Positions 1 to 6,401 of a DNA stretch of 9,424 nucleotides are shown in pieces. Source of the stretch: Thermomicrobiaceae bacterium. GTDB lineage: Bacteria > Chloroflexota > Chloroflexia > Thermomicrobiales > Thermomicrobiaceae. Position 1 is the stretch's first letter; every line of letters starts with the position of its first letter. The stretch is taken from assembly GCA_025966355.1 (NCBI GenBank), contig JAICWZ010000044.1:1-9424 (forward strand), given 5' to 3'. The notes beneath the pieces were generated by a model that saw nothing but the letters and a program-made list of their open reading frames with translations, was not told where the DNA came from and ran no database searches. The position numbers and the translations under genes were made by a program.

Positions 1-99
1 AAGGCGACACCAGCCATGCCCCTCAATAGCCCGCCACTCAGCCAATCGGAAATCGACGCCATCCGCAACTGGATCGCTGAGGGTGCGCCGAAGAATTAA
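1..99 (+). CDS. C-terminal end of a c-type cytochrome-like protein (partial)
   Basis: Frame 1 is open from the window edge to TAA at 97-99 and gives 32 residues ending in SEIDAIRNWIAEGAPKN. The pattern 'Met-Pro, short loop, PLS, then a helix reading E-I-(D/x)-x-I-R-x-W-I-x-x-G-A' is typical of the last helix of class I-like cytochrome c domains and of related domains found at the ends of larger bacterial proteins. Met6 of the fragment sits where the distal haem ligand usually lies. The haem-binding CxxCH and the rest of the protein are upstream of the window, so size, location and redox partner cannot be judged. The gene converges on the minus-strand gene ending at 394. The family call rests on a short tail only. 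Confidence 0.55.
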   Translation, partial: KATPAMPLNSPPLSQSEIDAIRNWIAEGAPKN

Positions 100-110
100 A
101 ACAGTCGCTC

Positions 111-381
111 TGCGCCGGTCTTTCGTAGGGGAGCAACCGGTGTGCTCCCGCCGGTCGCCGTCGTAGGCGACCGCGTCTTCCCCGTGCATATAACAACGCC
201 GTTCATCCGAAGGCCATCCAACGCTGTCCGCACGCGGATCCAATGTCGCACGCTCTAGGGAACGGTCGCGGTCGAACATCGGTTTGTTCCTTCCACGACG
301 CGGCACCCGAGCGCCGAGGCGGTCGCCTACGACGGCGACCGACGGAACACACGGGTTGCTCCCCTACGAAACGGCGGCGCA
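111..381. repeat. ~62-bp inverted repeat with 146-bp spacer, MITE-like, in a convergent gap
   Basis: The left arm (111-173) and right arm (320-381) are reverse complements at about 55 of 63 positions, including a perfect 18-bp block TTTCGTAGGGGAGCAACC and a perfect 22-bp block (152-173 against 320-341). Each arm contains its own hairpins. In the left arm these are GGGAGCA/TGCTCCC (129-135 with 143-149, 7-nt loop) and CGGTCGCC/GGCGACCG (152-159 with 166-173, 6-nt loop); the right arm has the second hairpin at 320-327 with 334-341. The spacer 174-319 shows no convincing gene. The element fills the gap between the ends of two converging genes, so the hairpins could act as a two-way transcription terminator. 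The layout also resembles a small non-autonomous mobile element, but I see no target-site duplication next to the arms. Confidence 0.75.
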
Positions 382-393
382 CGGCGAGCCAGT

Positions 394-927
394 TTATCCC
401 GCCAGTTGCAGGAAGTCGGCGCGGGTGCGGATGGCGTCGTCGATCTGGTCGACGAGCGTTTCGGCTTCGGCGATCGCTTGGTCGCCCCAGGCCTCGACTT
501 TGACGGTGCGCAATTGCTCACGGAGCTTCTGGCAGGGTGTGATCAGGTTGTAGTCGCGCAGCAGCAGGTCGTTCAGCAATTGATGCTCGTCGCGGAACTT
601 CTCCCAGGCGCGATCCTGCGCCGGCACGGGCATGCTGCGAATACGCGTTTCCAGCCCGGCGACGCGTTCCTGCAAATTCGCGATTCCCGAGAGCCGATCG
701 AGATGCGCGCGTGACGGCTCGGGGCTGTCGCGTGTCAGCGCCGGAACGAACCTACGCCGGTACTCAGTGCGCAGGGTGCGGAGTGAATTGGCCGCCGCGC
801 TGAGCGCACCGGCGGCCGTTTCGCGCACGATCAGATCGTCGGCACGCGCTCGGTTCTTCTTCTCGTACAGGTTGTAGCCGTAGGCGTTCATGAGCAGATC
901 GAGCTGCCGGCGGATTGCGTCTGCCAC
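394..927 (-). CDS. Small helical (coiled-coil-like) protein of unknown function, coupled to the SPFH gene
   Basis: This is a 177-residue protein starting at GTG (927-925), 2 nt after the stop codon of the SPFH gene; a GAAGG-containing stretch just upstream lies inside the end of that gene. The spacing implies translational coupling. The sequence is rich in Ala, Leu, Arg and Glu with heptad-like leucines: about residues 1-60 (RRQLDLLMNAYGYNLYEKKN onward), 80-100 (LSGIANLQERVAGLETRI) and 110-177. No signal peptide, membrane segment or catalytic motif is visible, so a soluble, mostly alpha-helical protein is expected. I do not recognise a named family. Being the second gene of an SPFH operon, it may bind or regulate the SPFH oligomer; that is inference from position only. 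Confidence 0.8.
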   Translation of the reverse strand: MADAIRRQLDLLMNAYGYNLYEKKNRARADDLIVRETAAGALSAAANSLRTLRTEYRRRFVPALTRDSPEPSRAHLDRLSGIANLQERVAGLETRIRSMPVPAQDRAWEKFRDEHQLLNDLLLRDYNLITPCQKLREQLRTVKVEAWGDQAIAEAETLVDQIDDAIRTRADFLQLAG

Positions 928-929
928 GC

Positions 930-1826
930 CTAGCGCTCGCCTTCGGGCCGAATGATCGCCGCCGCAGGCGGCCGCGGCACCGGCGCGGCTTGCGGTCGCG
1001 GCGCGCTGTGCGTCATCATCGGCACCGGCGTATTCGGGATGACGCCGCCGAGATGGAATGCCTCGCCGATCGCCATGTTCGGCGCCGAGATCACGCCGTT
1101 TTCGGCCATGATGATCGCGGTGTAGTAGCGCACCGCATCGATCTCGGAGAGCCCGAACGCTTTGAGCGAGATGAGCTGGCGCATGCGCTCGTCGCCCGGG
1201 AAGACGAGCACCTTGACCATATCGAGCGTGATGCCATAGCCGCTCAGGAACTCCTGCAGGTGCTCGTGCACGATCTGGGTCAGATCGTGAATCCGTTCGT
1301 TGACCTGCTCCAGCGGCGTTACCTGCACGACCTGATTGATCGCCTGCTCGACAACCGGACCGGCGTAGACATTGACCTCCTCGGTCGTCAGCGCGTGCCC
1401 GCGATACGGCATATGCTGCACGACCAGCGCCGCATCCTCTTTCGAGGTGACGTGGATGTAGTAGTCGACGTCGTAGGTCATCAGCGCCAGTTCGCGCGAG
1501 AGCGCCGTGCCGGACGCTTTGAGAACGAGCTTGGCGCGATTGATGTAGAGCGCCTCATACTGCCAGGGGCTCTGACCGCCGTAGAACGCCTGCTGCAACG
1601 AACCAAAGAGAACTTTCTGCGGCGTTTCGACCGGATACTGGCCGGTCTCGTAAACATTGAGGATCGCGCCACGCGACTTGAGGACGCAAAAGTGATTGCT
1701 TTCGACCGTCAGCAGTGAACCGTTCATAATGTCATTGTTGGGATAGTGCCAGAGCAATACATTGGGGCCCATAACCTCCTGCCCGTCCGGCAGCAAGGTC
1801 GACACGACGTTACGAAAACCTGCCAT
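930..1826 (-). CDS. SPFH/band 7 domain protein, YdjI-like ('virion core protein'-type)
   Basis: This is a 298-residue protein of the SPFH (stomatin/prohibitin/flotillin) superfamily, whose members assemble into oligomeric scaffolds, often at membranes. The SPFH core spans roughly residues 35-215: TVESNHFCVLKSRG (40-53) followed by an ETGQYPVETP strand-turn (60-69), then FYGGQSPWQYEALYINR (81-97), which matches the 'F-GG-SP-x-x-E-x-x-(F/Y)-(V/I)-N-R' segment of the YdjI-like branch. A helical stretch (150-200) leads to the end of the domain at LDMVKVLVFPGDE (201-213). The tail from about 262 is rich in Pro and Ala (APRPQAAPVPRPP) and probably disordered. There is no N-terminal membrane segment, unlike flotillins and prohibitins. 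I chose ATG 1826 because family similarity begins at MAGFRNV and a GGAAGGGTGGGA ribosome site precedes it; the frame stays open to 2168 but that extension is not protein-like. It leads a two-gene operon with the helical-protein gene. The family is well supported; the cellular role is unknown. Confidence 0.88.
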   Translation of the reverse strand: MAGFRNVVSTLLPDGQEVMGPNVLLWHYPNNDIMNGSLLTVESNHFCVLKSRGAILNVYETGQYPVETPQKVLFGSLQQAFYGGQSPWQYEALYINRAKLVLKASGTALSRELALMTYDVDYYIHVTSKEDAALVVQHMPYRGHALTTEEVNVYAGPVVEQAINQVVQVTPLEQVNERIHDLTQIVHEHLQEFLSGYGITLDMVKVLVFPGDERMRQLISLKAFGLSEIDAVRYYTAIIMAENGVISAPNMAIGEAFHLGGVIPNTPVPMMTHSAPRPQAAPVPRPPAAAIIRPEGER

Positions 1827-2153
1827 CTGTATTCCCACCCTTCCGCCAGCCGCCTGGCATCGACGTATGTGCGCTCCATCGCCCTCGGCAATCGGGTTGA
1901 CACGAGCCACCTGCGGAATGCCTATCCTATTCCTGTTCCTGGCCCGATCGTGCCGGCTACCTGAGGACATGTATGTACAGAATCCGGCGCTATTATGAAT
2001 GACGCAATGCGGTCGCTGAATACGCGAAAAGTGGTATTGCTCTTGCTCCGGCATCGGGAATCGTGATCTGTTCCATGATGGTTCGGTACAAACCTTGCTG
2101 GTCAGAGGCGTTGATACGGGCCGGGATTCGCGAGGACCGGGAGGCACGAGCGC
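1827..2153. promoter_or_regulatory. Divergent promoter region between the SPFH and SNF2 operons
   Basis: This 327-bp gap is visibly more AT-rich than the flanking genes, and both operons must start within or near it. On the plus strand, TTGACA at 1897-1902 is a perfect -35 box, but the best -10 options (CCTATC 1921-1926, TATCCT 1923-1928) are weak or at a long spacing; a start there would leave a leader of about 220 nt before the SNF2 gene. On the minus strand, CATAAT (complement of 1992-1997) is a good -10 without a convincing -35; it would leave a leader of about 160 nt before the SPFH gene. GGGAGG at about 2139-2144 is the ribosome site for the SNF2 gene. I found no convincing operator or riboswitch fold. 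Both promoters are guesses. Confidence 0.4.
1833..1844 (-). promoter_or_regulatory. Ribosome binding site fixing the SPFH start at 1826
   Basis: On the minus strand the bases read GGAAGGGTGGGA and end 6 nt before ATG 1826. This purine-rich stretch supports the internal ATG over the farther upstream in-frame start at 2168. Confidence 0.55.
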
Positions 2154-5100
2154 ATGATTACCCTGCATGGTGGCTGGCTGCCGGCCACCGAGCGCAACGA
2201 AGCAGCGCTGGCGCTCTGGGCCGAGACGACGAAGTCACGCCGGGCACGGGCGAAACGCGGGGCGAACGAAACACCGGAACACCCATTTGCCGCCGGGCCG
2301 GCCGAATTGCGGCGTGCCTGCGAAACGCTCGGTCTCGCGATCCACCATAAGCCAGGTACGGTGATCGTGCGCCTGCCGTCACGTGGAGCGGCGCCGGAGC
2401 CGTCCGAACCCTGGCTGTTCGATATTCAACACGACATATCCCCGTCGCTCAGCGTCTGGAGTGTGACGGTCGTGCTGGTGCCGGTGCTGGACGCGCTTGG
2501 GCTGCTGCTGGCGCTACCGGGTGACGATGACGACACGCCGGGGGTCGCGATCGCGGCGGATCTCCGGTACTGGGCGGCGCTGGCGCGTTTCAGCCTTGCC
2601 CAGCTGGCGCGGCAGCGTTTCCGGCCGGATCTGCTGATCACCGGCGATCAGGCTCGGGCATGCTGGCGCCCGCTCTTTGATACGAGCGCCGAGATCGAGC
2701 AGCGCGAACGCTTCATCGCCGCGCTGCCGCCGGTGGCGCGGGCCGTGACGCGCGCCCCCGGGCAGGATGCCGCCTCGCCCCGAGCACTCGTTGACGATTT
2801 TCTCGAAGAGTCGATCGATCGCTTCGTGCGCGAACATGCCCGCCTGCCGTCGCTCTCCCGTTTCGATACGTCGATCGCCGAGCGGTGGCTGCTCGCGCTC
2901 AGCGCCAGGCAGCGCGACGTGGCGTTACCCGCGTCATTCGTCGAGCAATACACCGCCTGGATGCGGGCATCGAATCGCGCGGCCGGTGAGAACTACCGCG
3001 TCTGTTTCCGGCTGGAACCACCCGCTGAGCTGGAACAGGCGGGGCGAAGTATCGCCGGTGCGGATGCCGATGCGCGCGGTTGGGCGCTCCGCTATTGCCT
3101 GCAGGCGCGCGATGATCCGAGCTTGCTGGTTCCGGCCGCGACGGTCTGGCAGGCACGCGGCGAGAGCCTTACGTTCTTCGATCGAACCTTCGGTGAAGCG
3201 CAGGAACGGCTGCTGCTGGCGTTGGGTCTGGCGGCGCGCCTCTTCCCGCCGATCGACGACAGTTTGGATGTCGCCCAGCCGGATGCCTGCTGGCTGACCG
3301 CGGCGGAGGCGTATCAGTTCATCAGCGAAACGGCGCTGCTCTTACGGAGCGCCGGTTGCGGGGTGCTGCTGCCCGGCCTGCCCGCGAAACTCGGGATCAA
3401 GGCGAAGGTGTCCTCACATCAGTCGTCCGGTGCCGATGGCGGGGTGGCCGGCCTCTCGTTCGACCGGATGTTGCGCTTCGACTGGCAACTCGCGCTGGGT
3501 GATGATGCGCTGACCCCGGCCGAATTTGAGCAGTTGGCGCACTTGAAAGTCCCGCTCGTGCAGATTCGCGGGCAGTGGGTCGAGCTGCAGCCGGATCAGA
3601 TCTCGCAATTGCGCACGCTCTGGCAGAAGCAGCAGGACGATGGGGCGCTGTCGGTCAGCGAAGCGCTGCAATTGGCGCTGGCACCCGAGGAGATCGGCGG
3701 TCTGTCGGTCACGACGGTGGAGGCCGAGGGCTGGTTTCACGAGCTGCTCGCACGGTCTGGTGATCCACGACAGCTTGAACATCTCGATCTGCCGTCCGGC
3801 TTCAAGGGGGAGTTGAGGCCCTACCAGGCGACCGGCTTTTCCTGGCTTTCGTTCCTGCGTGGTTACGGCCTTGGCGCTTGCCTCGCCGATGACATGGGCC
3901 TCGGCAAAACCGTGCAGACGATCGCGTTGCTCCTGCACGAGCGCGCGAACGGTCAGGAGAAGCCGGCGCTGCTCGTATGTCCGACCTCGGTCGTCAGTAA
4001 CTGGATGCGAGAGCTGGAGCGTTTCGCGCCCGATCTGCGCGTGCTGATCTACCACGGCAGCCAGCGCGCCAAAGAAGATCTGACGGACCTGGCGCCGCGA
4101 CACGATATCGTCATCACCTCGTTCGCGCTGGTGCCGCGCGATGAGCGCTACCTGGCCGAAATCGACTGGGGCGACCTGATCGTGGACGAGGCGCAGAACA
4201 TCAAGAATCCGGCAACGCGCCAGGCGAAGGCGCTCGGACGACTGAACGCCGGCTATCGCATTGCGCTCACCGGCACGCCGATTGAGAACCGGCTGAGCGA
4301 ACTCTGGAGTCTGTTCAATTTTCTGAATCCGGGCTATCTCGGTTCGCAGAGCGAGTTCCGCACGCGCTTCGCCCGCCCGATCGAACGGGTGCAGGATCAG
4401 GAGGCGACGGCGCGACTCAAATCGCTTGTCAGCCCCTTCATTCTGCGCCGGGTCAAGACCGATCCGACGGTCATCAGCGATCTGCCGGCCAAAAATGAGA
4501 TGGATGTTTACTGTTCGCTGTCACGCGAGCAGACGACGCTCTATGAAGCGGTGGTGCGCGATTCGTTGGCGAAGATCGAAGACGCCGAGGGGATCAACCG
4601 GCGCGGGCTCGTGCTGGCGACGCTCGCCATGCTCAAGCAGGTCTGCAATCACCCGGCCCAATTTCTCAAAGACGGCAGCGATCTGGCCAATCGTTCCGGC
4701 AAGCTCGATCGCATAACCGCGATGCTGGAAGAGGTGCGTGGCAACCGTGAGCGCGCCCTGATCTTTACTCAGTTCTCCGAAATGGGAAAGATGCTCAAGG
4801 CGCACCTCGAAGCAACCTTCGGAGACGACGTCTTCTTCCTGTATGGCGGCACGTCACGGCTCAACCGCGATCGCATGGTCGAGCGCTTTCAGAACGATCC
4901 GCACGCGCCGTTCGCCTTCATTCTGTCGCTCAAAGCGGGCGGCACCGGCTTGAACCTGACACGCGCCAGCCACGTCTTTCATTTCGATCGCTGGTGGAAC
5001 CCGGCGGTCGAGAATCAGGCGACCGACCGTGCCTTCCGCATTGGTCAGACGCGCAACGTGCAGGTCTACAAATTCATCTGTGCCGGCACGGTCGAAGAGC

Positions 5101-5234
5101 AGATCAACGAGATGATCGCGCGCAAGCTGGCGCTGGTGCAGTCGATTGTCGGCACGAGCGAAAACTGGATCACCGAAATGTCGAACGACGAACTGCGCGA
5201 TCTCTTCCGGCTACGCAGTGAGGCGCTGGCCTGA
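2154..5234 (+). CDS. SNF2-family DNA translocase / helicase-like ATPase
   Basis: This 1026-residue protein belongs to the bacterial SNF2 (HepA-like, superfamily 2) ATPases, which use ATP to move on double-stranded DNA and remodel bound proteins rather than unwind strands. It opens with MITLHGGWLP, the usual start of the long bacterial SNF2 proteins that carry an SNF2-associated region ahead of the motor; about residues 1-540 form this divergent N-terminal part. The motor is complete: Q motif RPYQATGFSW (Q558), Walker A DDMGLGKT (579-586, K585), motif Ia VCPTSVVSNW, Walker B DEAQ (678-681), motif III TGTP (706-709), motif V KAGGTGLNLT (927-936) and motif VI QATDRAFRIGQ (955-965, arginines 959 and 962). 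The protein is full length. ATG 2154 has GGGAGG upstream and places LHG.WLP at the N-terminus. The SWIM gene follows 14 nt after its stop, so the two should be co-transcribed. The partner-specific job (repair, transcription recycling, anti-phage) cannot be read from the sequence. Confidence 0.95.
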   Translation: MITLHGGWLPATERNEAALALWAETTKSRRARAKRGANETPEHPFAAGPAELRRACETLGLAIHHKPGTVIVRLPSRGAAPEPSEPWLFDIQHDISPSLSVWSVTVVLVPVLDALGLLLALPGDDDDTPGVAIAADLRYWAALARFSLAQLARQRFRPDLLITGDQARACWRPLFDTSAEIEQRERFIAALPPVARAVTRAPGQDAASPRALVDDFLEESIDRFVREHARLPSLSRFDTSIAERWLLALSARQRDVALPASFVEQYTAWMRASNRAAGENYRVCFRLEPPAELEQAGRSIAGADADARGWALRYCLQARDDPSLLVPAATVWQARGESLTFFDRTFGEAQERLLLALGLAARLFPPIDDSLDVAQPDACWLTAAEAYQFISETALLLRSAGCGVLLPGLPAKLGIKAKVSSHQSSGADGGVAGLSFDRMLRFDWQLALGDDALTPAEFEQLAHLKVPLVQIRGQWVELQPDQISQLRTLWQKQQDDGALSVSEALQLALAPEEIGGLSVTTVEAEGWFHELLARSGDPRQLEHLDLPSGFKGELRPYQATGFSWLSFLRGYGLGACLADDMGLGKTVQTIALLLHERANGQEKPALLVCPTSVVSNWMRELERFAPDLRVLIYHGSQRAKEDLTDLAPRHDIVITSFALVPRDERYLAEIDWGDLIVDEAQNIKNPATRQAKALGRLNAGYRIALTGTPIENRLSELWSLFNFLNPGYLGSQSEFRTRFARPIERVQDQEATARLKSLVSPFILRRVKTDPTVISDLPAKNEMDVYCSLSREQTTLYEAVVRDSLAKIEDAEGINRRGLVLATLAMLKQVCNHPAQFLKDGSDLANRSGKLDRITAMLEEVRGNRERALIFTQFSEMGKMLKAHLEATFGDDVFFLYGGTSRLNRDRMVERFQNDPHAPFAFILSLKAGGTGLNLTRASHVFHFDRWWNPAVENQATDRAFRIGQTRNVQVYKFICAGTVEEQINEMIARKLALVQSIVGTSENWITEMSNDELRDLFRLRSEALA

Positions 5235-5248
5235 GCGAAGGAGGACCG

Positions 5249-6133
5249 ATGAACTGGTGGCAATACGATTCGCGCCCGCGCGGGCCGCGACCGCCCGCCA
5301 ATGGCATCCGGGCCAAAACCGGGCGCGGCCAGAAGTTCGGCCAAACCTGGTGGGGCGCTCGCTGGGCCGATGTGCTCGATGCGCTGGTCGATCCGAACCG
5401 CTTACAGCGCGGGCGTTCGTATGCGCGTAACGGTCATGTGCTGTCGCTCGATATCGAGCCGGGGATCATTACGGCGAGCGTGATCGGCAGCTGGCCATCT
5501 CCCTATGCGATCGAGATCCGGCTGCAACCGTTCACTGACGAGCAGTGGGAGCGGGCATTCGACATCATGGCCGGTCAGGCGCGCTTCGCGGCAAAGCTGC
5601 TCGTCGGGGAGATGCCTCAGAACATCGAAGAAGCGTTCGTCGCGACCGGGGTCAGCCTTTTTCCCGAAGCCGAATCGGATCTCCATACTGATTGTAGCTG
5701 TCCCGATTGGGCCAATCCGTGCAAGCATGTGGCCGCCGTCTACTACCTGCTTGGCGAAGCGTTCGACGACGATCCGTTTCTCATCTTCCGTCTGCGTGGT
5801 CGCGAAAAGGAGACGGCGCTGGCCGCCCTGCGCGAGCGGCGCGCGCTGAGCAACACCCCCGTGGCCGAACCGGCCGTCTCAACCGTCGCGCCAGCCCCGC
5901 CGGATAATGGCCCGGCGCTCGAAGAACAACTCGATGCCTACTGGGTGCCGGCCGTTGAACCGCTCATCGCGCCGCTCTCGTTCGAGCAACCGGCGGTCAT
6001 CGCTGAGGCGGTCAAATGGCTCGGGCCGCCCGACTTCTGGGATAGCCGCCGCCCGTTCCCGCAACTGTTCGAGACCCTCTACGCGTCGGTCGCCCGCGCC
6101 GCGCTGAAGACCGCGTTCGGGGAGGAAGCGTGA
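5249..6133 (+). CDS. SWIM zinc-finger protein, partner of the SNF2 ATPase
   Basis: This is a 294-residue protein with a canonical SWIM zinc finger, C149-x-C151-x6-C158-x-H160 (CSCPDWANPCKH), followed by the usual hydrophobic helix VAAVYYLLGEAF. SWIM fingers bind zinc and are thought to contact DNA or protein. The N-terminal part (1-140) has the family's conserved start, with QTWWGARWADVLDAL and LQRGRSYARNGHVLSLDI (about 48-84). The segment 195-225 is Pro/Ala-rich and probably a linker, and the C-terminal 70 residues are not recognisable. A strong AAGGAGG at 5238-5244 sits 4 nt before ATG 5249, 14 nt after the SNF2 stop. SNF2 and SWIM genes are adjacent in many bacteria, so it probably targets or regulates the ATPase. 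No membrane segment or signal peptide is visible. The domain is certain; the function is inferred from the neighbour. Confidence 0.92.
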   Translation: MNWWQYDSRPRGPRPPANGIRAKTGRGQKFGQTWWGARWADVLDALVDPNRLQRGRSYARNGHVLSLDIEPGIITASVIGSWPSPYAIEIRLQPFTDEQWERAFDIMAGQARFAAKLLVGEMPQNIEEAFVATGVSLFPEAESDLHTDCSCPDWANPCKHVAAVYYLLGEAFDDDPFLIFRLRGREKETALAALRERRALSNTPVAEPAVSTVAPAPPDNGPALEEQLDAYWVPAVEPLIAPLSFEQPAVIAEAVKWLGPPDFWDSRRPFPQLFETLYASVARAALKTAFGEEA

Positions 6134-6190
6134 GGTCGTTGGCGAATTGTACGAGTTGTTCGCGGAAACGTGCGCTGGGTGTCGCGGGGA

Positions 6191-6305
6191 GGACGGGGCG
6201 CGCCTGACGGGCGCGTGGGCGTCATGAATGACGCGCCCTACACCGTAGGGGTTTGATTGATCAAACCCAGCCGATGTGCGCGCAGCGCACGAGGCGTGTC
6301 CTACG
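6191..6305. repeat. Cluster of CGTAGGG-associated palindromes in the 6134-6401 gap
   Basis: Three strong hairpins lie in a row: GCGTCAT-ga-ATGACGC (6219-6234), GGGTTTGAT-tg-ATCAAACCC (6249-6268, perfect 9-bp stem) and GTGCGC-gca-GCGCAC (6276-6290). CCCTAC-acc-GTAGGG (6236-6250) joins the first two, and CGTAGG (6244-6249) pairs with CCTACG (6300-6305) as an outer frame. The header CGTAGGGG also begins the hairpin arms at 124-131, so both gaps carry the same repeat type with different palindromic cores. The cluster lies between the SWIM stop and the oxidoreductase start and could end the SNF2/SWIM transcript. The flanks 6134-6190 and 6306-6359 show nothing I can name. Confidence 0.7.
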
Positions 6306-6359
6306 GGCTAACCATTTTGAGCGCAAGCATCGGATAGTTCCGGCCAACGCAGCCCGCTA

Positions 6360-6389
6360 CGATCGAGACCGGTACAACAGGCTCGATCG
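6360..6389 (+). promoter_or_regulatory. 8-bp inverted repeat abutting the oxidoreductase ribosome site
   Basis: CGATCGAG (6360-6367) and CTCGATCG (6382-6389) are exact reverse complements around a 14-nt spacer. The right arm touches the GAGAGGA ribosome site (6389-6395) that precedes the GTG start at 6402. It could be an operator for a dimeric repressor or a leader hairpin affecting ribosome access. With no bound protein known, the role is a guess. Confidence 0.35.
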
Positions 6390-6401
6390 AGAGGATGCTA
6401 C

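Noticed and set aside
111..381. CRISPR array or tRNA in the first gap
   Set aside because: There are only two repeat copies and they are inverted, not direct with even spacers; no cloverleaf or TpsiC-like box was found.
243..553. Two short overlapping plus-strand frames (86 and 89 codons) in the first gap
   Set aside because: They run through the inverted-repeat arm and into the antisense of the helical-protein gene; Arg/Pro-rich products and no ribosome site.
915..1718. 267-codon plus-strand frame opposite the SPFH gene
   Set aside because: Its Arg/Asp/His-rich product is typical of an antisense frame in high-GC DNA; the minus-strand reading gives a conserved SPFH protein.
1827..2168. N-terminal extension of the SPFH gene to an ATG at 2168
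   Set aside because: The extra 114 residues are unlike any SPFH N-terminus, run through the divergent promoter region and overlap the SNF2 start; ATG 1826 has its own ribosome site.
3414..4103. 229-codon minus-strand frame inside the SNF2 gene
   Set aside because: It lies opposite the Walker A region of the SNF2 ATPase and shows no family resemblance.
2154..6133. Calling the SNF2/SWIM pair a DISARM- or BREX-type defence locus
   Set aside because: No methyltransferase, DUF1998, PglZ, BrxC or nuclease gene is present, and SNF2 proteins alone are not diagnostic.
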